Positions 36,429 through 45,500 of a stretch of 64,000 nt of DNA are shown here, in pieces (the first letter of the stretch is position 1; the number at the start of each line of letters is the position of its first letter). The stretch spans positions 10,662-74,661 of the forward strand of contig JAWLEB010000012.1 of assembly GCA_041686375.1 (NCBI GenBank), in the 5' to 3' direction. The position numbers were made by a program, and so were the translations under genes. Below the pieces are notes generated by a model. It worked only from the letters and a program-made list of their open reading frames with translations, did not search any database and was not told the DNA's origin. The DNA is from JAGXLC01 sp041686375 (GTDB lineage: Bacteria; Bacteroidota; Bacteroidia; Bacteroidales; UBA12077).

Positions 36429-37424
36429 TTATGGAACTTCAATAGTATTTAAGATCTCTGTAATGATATCCTCGCTGGTTACATTTTCTGCTTCAGCTTC
36501 ATAACTTAAACCAAATCTGTGTCTTAAAACATCATAACAAACCGCTCTTACATCCTCAGGAATAACATATCCTCTTCTTTTAATGAAGGCATAAGCCTTT
36601 GACGCCAAAGCAAGGTTGATACTTGCTCTGGGAGATCCTCCGTAATGGATCATATTCTGAAACTTCGCCAGGTTATATTTTTCGGGGAAACGAGTCGAAA
36701 AGACGATATCCAGTATATATTGTTCAATTTTTTCATCAATATAGACTTCTTTAACAACCTCTCTTGCATTAATAATATCCTGGGGGGTCAATGACTGATT
36801 TGCTTTAGGAAACTGCTTAGCCAAATTCTGCCGCACTATAAGCTTTTCTTCCTCCTGTTGAGGATAATCAATAACAACCTTCAACATAAACCTGTCAACC
36901 TGAGCTTCAGGCAAAGGATAAGTACCCTCCTGTTCTATCGGATTTTGGGTTGCCAGTACCAGGAATGGCTGCTCCAGTTGATATGTTTCTTCCCCGATAG
37001 TAATCTGTCGTTCCTGCATAGCTTCAAGAAGTGCACTTTGGACTTTAGCCGGAGATCTGTTAATCTCATCAGCGAGAACAAAATTGGTAAAAATAGGACC
37101 TTTCTTAACTATAAACTGTTCCTTCTTTTGGCTATATATCATAGTTCCAAGCAAATCGGCAGGCAATAAGTCCGGTGTAAACTGTACCCGGTTAAACTTT
37201 GCATTTATTACGCTTGCCAAAGTATTTATAGCCAATGTTTTAGCTAGCCCAGGTACGCCCTCCAGTAAAATATGTCCATCAGATAACAAACCTACTAATA
37301 AACCCTCAAGCAAATGCTTTTGCCCCACTATAACCTTATTCATTTCCATCTGGATCATATCCACAAACGAGCTTTCATTGCGAATACGTTCATTCAATTC
37401 TTTTACATTAACAGTTTGTTCCAT
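36429..37424 (-). CDS. moxR: MoxR-family AAA ATPase
   Basis: 331 aa. Walker A (LEGVPGLAKT, about 55-64), Walker B and sensor region (FVLADEINRSPAKVQSALLEAMQE), AAA lid domain to the end. MoxR ATPases act as chaperone-like factors for VWA-domain proteins. First gene of the leftward bat operon: moxR, 139-aa exported protein, DUF58, 338-aa membrane protein, batA, batB, batC, batD, batE. The start ATG is at 37424; the divergent truA lies 213 bp away. Confidence 0.95.
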   Translation of the reverse strand: MEQTVNVKELNERIRNESSFVDMIQMEMNKVIVGQKHLLEGLLVGLLSDGHILLEGVPGLAKTLAINTLASVINAKFNRVQFTPDLLPADLLGTMIYSQKKEQFIVKKGPIFTNFVLADEINRSPAKVQSALLEAMQERQITIGEETYQLEQPFLVLATQNPIEQEGTYPLPEAQVDRFMLKVVIDYPQQEEEKLIVRQNLAKQFPKANQSLTPQDIINAREVVKEVYIDEKIEQYILDIVFSTRFPEKYNLAKFQNMIHYGGSPRASINLALASKAYAFIKRRGYVIPEDVRAVCYDVLRHRFGLSYEAEAENVTSEDIITEILNTIEVP

Positions 37425-37612
37425 AAGGTTCCGTTTTATAAATTTTATTGTTTCAAATTAAACCAATTTCTTCGATAAAAGAAAACCAATCCTAAGTGAA
37501 TTTTACCCCAATTTTAGTGCATTTTTATGTTAATAAAAGTTAAATATAATTAATGATTTTTAAGTGGTTATTAAATAAAACGTAGTGACAATTCTGCTAA
37601 AAAGAAAATTTA

Positions 37613-37620
37613 TAATTTTG
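37613..37620 (+). promoter_or_regulatory. truA promoter -7 box (TAATTTTG)
   Basis: TAATTTTG matches TAnnTTTG and lies 17 bp before the GTG start of truA at 37638, giving a very short leader. Confidence 0.6.
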
Positions 37621-37637
37621 TCGAAAAGACAAAACCA

Positions 37638-38396
37638 GTGAAACGATATTTTATAAGACTCGCATTCAAAGGCACGATTTATCATGGCTGGCAAATACAA
37701 GACAATGATATTACAGTACAGGAAGTACTCAACAAATCATTCAGCACCCTGTTAAGAGAAAACATCAATGTTGTGGGAGCAGGGAGAACAGATACCGGAG
37801 TCCACGCCAGTTGTTTTTATGCCCATTTTGATTCTGAAAATATGCAATTCGAGAACAAAGATCATTTCTTGTTCAAGATAAACAACTTTTTACCCAAAGA
37901 TATAGCCATTTACAATATTTCCCCGGTCACAGAAAAAGCACACAGTCGATATAGTGCAGAATCGAGAACCTATAAATATTTTATAAATAAAATTAAGAAC
38001 CCTTTTAAGACAGACTTCAGTTATCATTTATTCTATAAGCTGGATGTCGAGATTATGAATAAAGCCTGTAATTTACTTTATGAATATTCGGACTTCACCA
38101 GTTTCAGTAAAAAAAATACACAGGTAAAAACCAATCTCTGTGAAATATATCACGCCTCATGGCAGGAAAATGATGAAGAAATCATCTTCACGATACAGGC
38201 CAACAGATTTCTCCGCAACATGGTCAGAGCCATTGTAGGCACTATGATAGATATAGGCAGGGGTAATACAGATATAGAAGAATTCAGAAAAATTATTGAG
38301 AGCAGGAACCGTTGCAAAGCAGGATATTCAGTTCCCCCCAATGGACTTTTTCTGACCGGCATTTCATATCCATCCTCAATATTTCTAAACGTATAA
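37638..38396 (+). CDS. truA: tRNA pseudouridine(38-40) synthase TruA
   Basis: 252 aa, starting with GTG (37638) directly after its promoter. Catalytic Asp52 lies in GAGRTDTGVHA; the C-terminal motif RFLRNMVRAIVGTMIDIGRG is diagnostic. Makes pseudouridine at positions 38-40 of the tRNA anticodon stem. The N-terminus KRYFIRLAFKGTIYHGWQIQ fits the family start, which supports GTG. Confidence 0.95.
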   Translation: MKRYFIRLAFKGTIYHGWQIQDNDITVQEVLNKSFSTLLRENINVVGAGRTDTGVHASCFYAHFDSENMQFENKDHFLFKINNFLPKDIAIYNISPVTEKAHSRYSAESRTYKYFINKIKNPFKTDFSYHLFYKLDVEIMNKACNLLYEYSDFTSFSKKNTQVKTNLCEIYHASWQENDEEIIFTIQANRFLRNMVRAIVGTMIDIGRGNTDIEEFRKIIESRNRCKAGYSVPPNGLFLTGISYPSSIFLNV

Positions 38397-38485
38397 AACT
38401 TAAATAATAAATTTTACATAAGCATCCTTTAACTCTATGGTAAAAATTAATATATTAGCAAAACCAATTCCTAAACAGAATCAAT

Positions 38486-40150
38486 ATGAAACTCCGCTTT
38501 TCAATAGCCAATAAACTAATACTCGGAATAACAGTGATTATCCTGGCAATATTGGTTAACAGTTACATCATCAATAACTCGTTAAAGAAAAGCAGAGAAA
38601 TCAATCATCAGATCTCAGAAATATACGCTCCCTCCGCAACCTATCTTAATAACTTGTATAATCAGGTCAATCGTTCCAAGGCTCTAATCAAAAACTGGGT
38701 TTTTATTGAAAAAGGAAGTGAGACCCCTGAAAAAAATAGTCTAAGACAGTTGCATAACTATGACATTCCTGAACTCCATGAAAAAATTTCGGAATTGTCA
38801 TCAAAGTGGGATAGTACAGAACGAAGAGAATACGAACAAATATACGGGGCGATTCAAGATACATTATTTGCAGAACATAAAGATATCATGGAATCTCTCA
38901 ATTCTATGGAAAGTTATAATGATCCAATGGTAATGTTTGAAGTATCGCCTAAAGTAGAAGAAAATGGAGAAATCATAGAAGAAACAGAAGATATTCTGAC
39001 TGATATCAGTGAGCTGAGACAAACAATGCAAAATAAAGTTGAAGCATCAAGAACTCAGATGAACAATCTTTTCGACCAATTTCAACGTTCTATAGCTCTC
39101 CTGGGGTTAACCCTGACAATTATCTCCATTCTTATCGCACTTATTCTTACACGGACAATTATAAGTCCCATCAACAGAATCAAAAAAGTCATCCTCGACA
39201 TGTGTAAGGGTGTTTTACCCCGCCGCAAAATTAAAGAAACAAAAGATGAAGTTGGAGATATCTCGGCAGCACTGAATAATCTGATTGAAAGTTTCAGAAA
39301 ATTCACCAATTTTGCCAATGAAATAGGTAAGGGTAACTATGACATAAGCTTTAAACCATTAAGTGAAAAAGATGATCTGGGCAATGCACTTCTTGAGATG
39401 CGTGACAATCTTAAACAAGCATCAGAAGAAGAAGCCAAAAGAAAGACAGAGGATGAACAACGTCAGTGGGCGACACAGGGTATTGCAAAATTTTCTGAAA
39501 TTCTCAGGGAAAATAACGATGGCATTGAAGAATTATCCTACCAGATTATCCGCAATCTTGTCAAATATATCAGTGCCAACCAAGGTGGTTTATTCATAAT
39601 TAACGATGATGACGAAAATGAAAAATTCATCGAATTAAAGGCTGCGTATGCCTTTAATAAAAGAAAATACATGGATAAAAGAATTGAATCGGGGGTAGGA
39701 TTGATTGGACGGTCGGTACAGGAGGGAGAAACCATCTATATGAATGAGTTACCCGATGATTACATAAATATAACCAGTGGGTTGGGCGATGCCATTCCAA
39801 GAAGTTTATTGATAGTTCCATTAAAAACGAATGAGCAAGTTCATGGTGCAATTGAATTAGCCTCATTCAACGAATTTGAGCAATATCAAATTGACTTTAT
39901 AGAAAGAATAGCTGAAAATATAGGTTCTACGCTGGCATCCGTAAAAATCAACATCAAAACGAATGAGCTGCTTGAAAGAAGCCAACAACAAGCAGAAGAA
40001 ATGAAAGCCCAGGAAGAAGAAATGCGTCAAAACATGGAGGAACTTAAAGCGACCCAGGAAGAATCAACGAGACGGGAAAAAGAGCTAAAAGAAAAACTTG
40101 AGGATTGCGAAAGTCAACTCAGAAAATATAAAGGAAAAAAGCAGAAATGA
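38486..40150 (+). CDS. HAMP-GAF membrane sensor without an output domain
   Basis: 554 aa. Membrane helices at about 10-30 and 203-227 enclose a helical periplasmic sensor (about 31-200). A HAMP domain follows (SPINRIKKVILDMCKGVLP), then a linker, a GAF domain (about 335-480; GVGLIGRSVQEGETIYMNELPDDYI) and a long C-terminal coiled coil (QQQAEEMKAQEEEMRQNMEE). No kinase, PP2C, GGDEF or PAS domain is present. In Bacteroidota such proteins usually continue into PAS/histidine-kinase or phosphatase modules. It ends 4 bp before a convergent SiaC-like gene, hinting at a link to that switch. Confidence 0.85.
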   Translation: MKLRFSIANKLILGITVIILAILVNSYIINNSLKKSREINHQISEIYAPSATYLNNLYNQVNRSKALIKNWVFIEKGSETPEKNSLRQLHNYDIPELHEKISELSSKWDSTERREYEQIYGAIQDTLFAEHKDIMESLNSMESYNDPMVMFEVSPKVEENGEIIEETEDILTDISELRQTMQNKVEASRTQMNNLFDQFQRSIALLGLTLTIISILIALILTRTIISPINRIKKVILDMCKGVLPRRKIKETKDEVGDISAALNNLIESFRKFTNFANEIGKGNYDISFKPLSEKDDLGNALLEMRDNLKQASEEEAKRKTEDEQRQWATQGIAKFSEILRENNDGIEELSYQIIRNLVKYISANQGGLFIINDDDENEKFIELKAAYAFNKRKYMDKRIESGVGLIGRSVQEGETIYMNELPDDYINITSGLGDAIPRSLLIVPLKTNEQVHGAIELASFNEFEQYQIDFIERIAENIGSTLASVKINIKTNELLERSQQQAEEMKAQEEEMRQNMEELKATQEESTRREKELKEKLEDCESQLRKYKGKKQK

Positions 40151-40154
40151 TAAA

Positions 40155-40532
40155 CTAATAGATTGCAATTAATTTTATTGGTAAGTCGATAATCGATTGG
40201 TAATGTTTTCCTAATTCCAAAAGTGATTCATCATCTTCCTCGTAATACCAATTTACTTCACACTTATTGCCTCCTTTATGTCTTTCTTGCAGAAGTTGGA
40301 ATAATTCCGATAAATATTTTGAAGAACCGCTGTTGATATATTCGAGCTGGATATCAATCTGAGTAGATTGTAATGGATTTTTGAAATAATCTTTCATCCA
40401 TTGGAGAATTTCGCTGAAGAATTCTTCAGGATTCTCAGGTATAGCACGCCCTTTTATTGACAGCACCCCTGTTTCAGCATTGAAATCAATTGCCGGGGTT
40501 TTTATCGTACTCTCTATCCAAAGATTCTCCAT
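40155..40532 (-). CDS. SiaC-like DUF1987 regulatory phosphoprotein
   Basis: 125 aa. Pattern of DUF1987: IESTIKTPAIDFNAETGVLSIKGRAIPENPEEFF near the start (cited by its ends), then IDIQLEYINSGSSKYLSELFQLLQE with the Ser/Thr region that is phosphorylated in SiaC of Pseudomonas. SiaC acts with the PP2C phosphatase SiaA and the kinase SiaB to control a diguanylate cyclase. No SiaA or SiaB homologue is visible here; the convergent neighbour is a HAMP-GAF sensor that could be part of an equivalent pathway. Confidence 0.8.
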   Translation of the reverse strand: MENLWIESTIKTPAIDFNAETGVLSIKGRAIPENPEEFFSEILQWMKDYFKNPLQSTQIDIQLEYINSGSSKYLSELFQLLQERHKGGNKCEVNWYYEEDDESLLELGKHYQSIIDLPIKLIAIY

Positions 40533-40553
40533 AGGGCAAATATAAAATAAAAT

Positions 40554-41807
40554 TTATTCATATCGTAACGCAACAATCGGATCAACTTTAGAAGCTCTAA
40601 TGGCGGGAATCAGTCCGCTGATCAAACCAACAACAAAACACAGTAATACCCCCAACAGGATCCACATCCAGGGAACGATAAAATTAGTGCCCATTATCAG
40701 AGATACCAGATTACCGATTATGATACCTAAAACAATTCCTGCCAATCCACCCATCTGGCCAATAAGAATCGATTCAAACAAAAATTGTTGTCTAATAATG
40801 GAGGACTTAGCGCCTACTGCCTTTCTGAGTCCAATTTCCCGGGTACGTTCGGTAACAGAAACCAGCATAATATTCATAAGGCCTACAGCGGCTCCAAACA
40901 AAGTTATGATACCAATAATCGTTGCGGCTATTGATACATATTTCAAATTTTCAAGCAAAAGGTTAACCAAATTATCACTGGTTTCGATCTCGAAATTATT
41001 TTCTTCCATTATCCTTAAGTTTCTTATTGCTCTGAACAATCCAGTAGCTTCACTAACAGCAATATCCAGTAACTTAGGATCATCAGGAAGAATCGTTATA
41101 ACATAGTTCATAACCGGCCGGGCAAAATATTGCCGGACATTGGTAATTGGTATTACCACTATTTTATCGTTATTTACTCCAAATCCGGAACCTCTTTCTT
41201 CCAGAACACCTATTACTTTATATTTCCCATTGCCGATTCTTATCACCTTCCCTACCCTGTCAGACAAATTTTTAAACAACTCAGCAGCCAAAACACTTCC
41301 AATTATGGCAACGTGAGCATTCGTACGGATCTCATTTTTTGAAAAATTTCTCCCTTCTGCCAACTTATAACCTGATGTAATCAGATAATTATCATCACTC
41401 CCTGTAATGCTAATATTTGGATTTGTTTCTACCGAACCATATTTGACTGTTGCCGTGCCTGATGCACTATATCGCAGTGATGTATGCGCAGGGAATGTGT
41501 AGTCTTCCTTAAACGCTAAAGCTTCTTTATATTTTACCGGGGGATTGTTAGATGGTTCCCCTCCAGTTGTTGCAACCATTTGCCGGTTGGTAATAGAGAA
41601 AGTATTGGCCCCCATAATAGTAAATTGATCACTCAAAGACGCCTTTATAGAATCAATTGCTGTGAGAATTCCTACCAATGCCATTATCCCAAAAGCGATA
41701 ATAAATACCGTTAAAAGGGTTCGTAAAGTATTAGACTTTATGGAATAAATCGAAATTTTAAAATTCTCCCCCAGTAATGCGCTAAGTCTCATTGTTGCAG
41801 TATTCAA
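40554..41807 (-). CDS. MacB-type ABC transporter permease (FtsX domain)
   Basis: 417 aa. One N-terminal membrane helix (about 29-50), a large periplasmic MacB_PCD domain (about 55-280), then three helices forming the FtsX domain (about 285-310, 340-365, 375-400) with the conserved ERTREIGLRKAVGAK loop near 318-332. Such permeases move lipoproteins or peptides or drive mechanotransmission. The ATPase and membrane-fusion partners are not adjacent, so it belongs to a scattered system. Confidence 0.9.
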   Translation of the reverse strand: MNTATMRLSALLGENFKISIYSIKSNTLRTLLTVFIIAFGIMALVGILTAIDSIKASLSDQFTIMGANTFSITNRQMVATTGGEPSNNPPVKYKEALAFKEDYTFPAHTSLRYSASGTATVKYGSVETNPNISITGSDDNYLITSGYKLAEGRNFSKNEIRTNAHVAIIGSVLAAELFKNLSDRVGKVIRIGNGKYKVIGVLEERGSGFGVNNDKIVVIPITNVRQYFARPVMNYVITILPDDPKLLDIAVSEATGLFRAIRNLRIMEENNFEIETSDNLVNLLLENLKYVSIAATIIGIITLFGAAVGLMNIMLVSVTERTREIGLRKAVGAKSSIIRQQFLFESILIGQMGGLAGIVLGIIIGNLVSLIMGTNFIVPWMWILLGVLLCFVVGLISGLIPAIRASKVDPIVALRYE

Positions 41808-42008
41808 ATGAATAAACTTAAAGCCATATGATCAATATTACAGTATAAAATTAATGATTTAAAAAGATTTTTTAGGATTTTTGTTTTTAATATCTAATTT
41901 TTGTATTTTTTGGTAAATATTACTAAGCTCTGTTTGTGTATAAAACATTTTTTGAAAATGCTATTTATAAATTTTTAATGAATTGTATAACAGAATTATT
42001 TAAAAATC

Positions 42009-42524
42009 ATGTTTGAACCTAATTCAGTTTATGCGAAAATTGCTTATGATGCTATCTTGTTGCACATTAAAGCCAAAACGAAGCTAGAAAAGAAAGAATC
42101 CGAAATCCCTCAAGCCCTCAAATTAAGACTAGGTTGTTATGTTAGAGTTCTGGACCCTGAAGGAAATGTAAAAAGCAGTTATGGCAATCCTGAACCAAAG
42201 CAGAACTATCTTTTCCACGAAATTATTGATAACGCCATTGCAGCAGCAGAATCTCTTTCAGAAGAAGATTTAAGTAATATTACCGTAAACGTGGACGTTT
42301 TTTCTGAGCCAAAAGAAATTCAAAATATAGATTTGCTAAAACCCCATAAAAACGGGATTATTATTCAAAATCAAAATAAAAAAAAAGCAATTCTTTATCC
42401 GAACCCAGAGGATTTTAGCAATCCTAATCAAATGGTTCAATTGGCAAAAGAAAAAGTCAGTGCTGCTGAGGAAGATAACAGTAATTTCGAAATGAAATAT
42501 TTTTCAGCAACAAGGTATAAATAA
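42009..42524 (+). CDS. AMMECR1-like protein (AmmeMemoRadiSam system protein A), divergent
   Basis: 171 aa. Pattern partly like AMMECR1: KLRLGCYVRVLDPEGNVKSSYGNP (residues about 38-61 cited by ends) aligns to the family's GCFVTLKK...LRGCIG, but the LRGCIG motif is not retained. It is the first gene of a four-gene run with acylphosphatase, AmrS-type radical SAM and MEMO, the known AmmeMemoRadiSam neighbourhood, which is the main support. Function of that system is not established. Divergent from the MacB-type permease. Confidence 0.6.
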   Translation: MFEPNSVYAKIAYDAILLHIKAKTKLEKKESEIPQALKLRLGCYVRVLDPEGNVKSSYGNPEPKQNYLFHEIIDNAIAAAESLSEEDLSNITVNVDVFSEPKEIQNIDLLKPHKNGIIIQNQNKKKAILYPNPEDFSNPNQMVQLAKEKVSAAEEDNSNFEMKYFSATRYK

Positions 42525-42532
42525 ACAAACTT

Positions 42533-42802
42533 ATGAAACAAGCGGTTGCCTTAACCTTACAAGGAAGAGTACAAAATGTAGGGTTTCGTTTTAGTGCTAA
42601 ACGTAAAGCTGAAGAGTTAGATGTCAAAGGTTTTGTTAAAAACCAGATAGATGGAACGGTTTATATAGAAGCTGAAGGAGAGCCGGAGACCGTGAACAAA
42701 TTTATAAGTTGGTGTCACGAAGGACCGCCTTCAGCAATAGTTGAAAAAGTAAATAAAGAGACTATACCGGTTAACGGATATAAACAATTTGTAATCAAAT
42801 AA
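42533..42802 (+). CDS. acyP: acylphosphatase
   Basis: 89 aa, full length. Catalytic Arg19 (GRVQNVGFR) and Asn37 (GFVKNQIDG) are present. Hydrolyses acyl phosphates. It lies 8 bp after the AMMECR1-like gene and 16 bp before AmrS, so all are probably one operon. The Asn15 in place of the usual Gly before VGFR is a minor variant. Confidence 0.93.
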   Translation: MKQAVALTLQGRVQNVGFRFSAKRKAEELDVKGFVKNQIDGTVYIEAEGEPETVNKFISWCHEGPPSAIVEKVNKETIPVNGYKQFVIK

Positions 42803-42818
42803 GAAAATAAAGGAAATT

Positions 42819-43823
42819 ATGCGTGAGGCATTGTATTACAAGCAAAAGCAAAATCAAAAGATAGAATGTGTATTATGTCCGCATAATTGCATAATTAAAG
42901 AAGGAAAAAGAGGGATTTGTAATGTCCGGAAAAATATAAACGGTAAACTGTATTCTGAAAACTACGGCAAAGTGACTGGTATCGGCTTTGATCCAATAGA
43001 AAAAAAGCCGCTATACCACTTTCATCCGGGAGAAATAATATTATCTGTAGGAAGTTTGGGATGTAATTTCAAATGCAGATTTTGCCAAAACTGGGAAATT
43101 TCACAATCAAGTATTGATGAAGTAAGCAGGTTTCAAACCCTTACAATAGAGGATGTCATCAAATTTGCTACAGAGAGAAAAAACAACATCGGGATTGCCT
43201 ACACCTACAATGAGCCTACAATCTATTTTGAATTTATGCTGGATTTAGCTAAAGAGGTTCAAAATCAAGGTATGAAGAATGTAATGGTAACCAATGGCTT
43301 TATAAATCCGGACCCCCTAAATGAGCTACTGGAATATATTGACGCTTTCAGTATTGACTTAAAAGCTTTTACAGAAGAATTTTATAAGAAAAACACTTCA
43401 GGAAAACTTGAACCTGTTAAGGACACCCTTAAGCAAATCCAAAGTAAAGGAAAATTTCTGGAAATCACTAACCTGGTTATTCCCAGTTTAAACGATGATA
43501 CAGAAAAATTCCGGGAGATGATTGATTGGATAGCAACGGAAATCGGTTCCAAAACCGCTTTACATCTTTCCAGGTATTTCCCATGCTATAAGTCTAACAT
43601 AGAGGCAACTCCAGTATCAAAGCTTCAGGAATTTTACAATATAGCCCAGGAGAAACTGTCTTATGTGTATCTCGGAAATGTACCCTCAGCCGGAGGAAGT
43701 GAAACATTTTGCGATCAATGCGGGACATTGCTGGTATCACGTAAAGGGTATTTTACAACCCTGAAAGGAATTGATGAAGAAGGAAAGTGTAAAAAATGCG
43801 GAAACAAAGTGTTTGAAAGATAA
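42819..43823 (+). CDS. amrS: AmmeMemoRadiSam radical SAM protein (AmrS)
   Basis: 334 aa. N-terminal Cys-rich stretch with Cys17, Cys20, Cys24 and Cys34 (CVLCPHNC...GICNV), then the radical SAM motif CNFKCRFC (Cys82, Cys86, Cys89). TYNEPTIYFEFMLDLA follows, as in pyruvate formate-lyase-activating-like enzymes. The C-terminus has two further CxxC motifs (CDQCG, CKKCG) forming a zinc-ribbon-like tail. The partner of this enzyme in the MEMO operon is unknown; it is not a canonical PFL activase. Confidence 0.9.
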   Translation: MREALYYKQKQNQKIECVLCPHNCIIKEGKRGICNVRKNINGKLYSENYGKVTGIGFDPIEKKPLYHFHPGEIILSVGSLGCNFKCRFCQNWEISQSSIDEVSRFQTLTIEDVIKFATERKNNIGIAYTYNEPTIYFEFMLDLAKEVQNQGMKNVMVTNGFINPDPLNELLEYIDAFSIDLKAFTEEFYKKNTSGKLEPVKDTLKQIQSKGKFLEITNLVIPSLNDDTEKFREMIDWIATEIGSKTALHLSRYFPCYKSNIEATPVSKLQEFYNIAQEKLSYVYLGNVPSAGGSETFCDQCGTLLVSRKGYFTTLKGIDEEGKCKKCGNKVFER

Positions 43824-43885
43824 AATACACAGAATTAAATACGTTAGATCTTAAAGAGGCAAATAAATCCCCAAAAAATCTGCTT

Positions 43886-44734
43886 ATGAAGATACGAAAA
43901 CCAGTTGTAGCAGGCCAGTTTTATCCCTCAGACAGGGCTGAATTAAATACTTTGATTACTGAAATCTTCAGTAAAGAAAAGGATAACATCAATTATGATC
44001 TTGCTCACCATAAAATTATTGGTGGTGTAGTGCCACATGCAGGTTATATATTTTCCGCCTATCAAGCAATTCATTTTTTTGAAATAGCGAAGAAATGCTC
44101 GACACAATTTGATACGGTAATAATAATTAACCCCAGCCATACGGGTACTGGAAACGAAATAGCCATAGATGACAATGATTCCTGGGAAACTCCACTGGGA
44201 AGAACAGAGATTGACAAAGATTTTTCCCGCGAAATGGCTATCCCGGAATCCGATATAGAAGAAGAAAGGGAACATAGTGGAGAAGTAATGCTACCCCTGT
44301 TGCAGCATTTTCTGAATTATGAATTCAAAATATTACCAATAACAATAATGCACCAGACATTTGAAAACGCAAAACAAGTGGCAAATGAAATAAAACAGGC
44401 AAATGAAAAGCTCAACAAAAAAATACTCATAATAGCTTCATCAGATTTCTCACATTTTGTACATCCGAATACTGGTGCAAAACTCGATCAAAAAGTCATA
44501 GATGAAATTTTTGCACTCAACACCCAGGGGATTGAAGAAGTTGTTCGTAAAAACAAAATTTCCGTGTGCGGATACGGACCCATTATGGCTCTTATGGAGT
44601 ACTCAAAACTACTAAACCATGAACCCGGTATAAGCATCCTGAAAAAAGGTAATTCAGGAGACATAATACCATCGAATGAGGTAGTGGATTATGTATCAAT
44701 GTTGTTCTATCAGGAAATAAAAGAAAAAGGATAA
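43886..44734 (+). CDS. amrB: MEMO-family protein (AmmeMemoRadiSam system protein B)
   Basis: 282 aa, MEMO fold related to class III extradiol dioxygenases. Histidine-rich motifs in the expected places: GGVVPHAGYIFSAYQA (from about 47; PHAGY is diagnostic), INPSHTG (about 86), EREHSGEVMLPLLQHF (about 131) and IIASSDFSHF. Eukaryotic MEMO1 is a metal-linked signalling protein; the bacterial function is unknown. Last catalytic gene of the operon, with 62 bp to AmrS. Confidence 0.92.
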   Translation: MKIRKPVVAGQFYPSDRAELNTLITEIFSKEKDNINYDLAHHKIIGGVVPHAGYIFSAYQAIHFFEIAKKCSTQFDTVIIINPSHTGTGNEIAIDDNDSWETPLGRTEIDKDFSREMAIPESDIEEEREHSGEVMLPLLQHFLNYEFKILPITIMHQTFENAKQVANEIKQANEKLNKKILIIASSDFSHFVHPNTGAKLDQKVIDEIFALNTQGIEEVVRKNKISVCGYGPIMALMEYSKLLNHEPGISILKKGNSGDIIPSNEVVDYVSMLFYQEIKEKG

Positions 44735-44749
44735 TTGAGTCATTTTGCT

Positions 44750-45049
44750 ATGTGGAACACAGTAATCTATTGGCTTGAAGAGCACATTCAACCCTGTATG
44801 TATAAAAAAAATTTAGGGTTTGAATGCCCAGGATGTGGATTGCAAAGGTCTTTTGTTGAATTGTTAAAAGGAAATTTATGGGAAAGCATGAAATTATATC
44901 CAGCATTAATTCCCATTGTATTCATGTTCATGTTTCTTGCTTTACACATATCTTTTAAAATAAAAAACGGAGCTCAAATACTTATATATTTATTCATTTT
45001 TAACACAGGGATTGTAATTACCAGCTATTTCTTAAAACTAATTCAGTAA
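44750..45049 (+). CDS. DUF2752 small membrane protein
   Basis: About 99 aa from ATG 44750; an in-frame TTG at 44735 adjoins the MEMO stop but adds only five residues. The Cys-rich motif FECPGCGLQRSFVELLKGN (about 25-43) is diagnostic of DUF2752, followed by two membrane helices. Function unknown. Followed 10 bp later by the CCC-motif-like protein, a pairing that recurs in Bacteroidota. Confidence 0.85.
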   Translation: MWNTVIYWLEEHIQPCMYKKNLGFECPGCGLQRSFVELLKGNLWESMKLYPALIPIVFMFMFLALHISFKIKNGAQILIYLFIFNTGIVITSYFLKLIQ

Positions 45050-45059
45050 AACAAAACTT

Positions 45060-45458
45060 ATGGAAAATACAAATCAATCTAATCAAGCACAACGGCCTCA
45101 GGGAGGCGTTATAGAGCCTCTGCCCAATTCAACAGCAGTATTGGTCTTAGGAATCGTATCAATTGTTGCTGTATTTTGTAGTTATGGATTGTTCGGCATA
45201 GTACTCGGAATTTTGGGATTAGTTCTATCAGGAAAGCCGATCAATCTCTACACTGAAAACCCAGAAGCTTATACAGAATCATCATACAAAAACCTTAAAG
45301 CCGGGCGTATCTGTTCAATTATTGGATTAAGCCTCGGTGGACTGTTTATATTACTGGGGATTTTAGCAATAATAGGTATCTTTGGTGGATTAATTGCTTT
45401 ATTACCATTCCTAGATAGTCTAAATATAGACATGATAACGTTTTTAACGCTTTTATAG
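45060..45458 (+). CDS. CCC-motif-type membrane protein (degenerate motif)
   Basis: 132 aa. N-terminal polar Gln/Asn-rich part, then LPNSTAVLVLGIVSIVAVFC with the first membrane helix, and ENPEAYTESSYKNLKAGRIC before the second. This matches the Bacteroidota family named for a Cys-Cys-Cys motif, but only one Cys remains in the first helix (AVFCSYG). Expected inner-membrane protein of unknown role, next to DUF2752. Confidence 0.8.
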   Translation: MENTNQSNQAQRPQGGVIEPLPNSTAVLVLGIVSIVAVFCSYGLFGIVLGILGLVLSGKPINLYTENPEAYTESSYKNLKAGRICSIIGLSLGGLFILLGILAIIGIFGGLIALLPFLDSLNIDMITFLTLL

Positions 45459-45500
45459 TCTTTCAAAAAGCGGGCTTTTTTCTATTATTTAAATACATTG

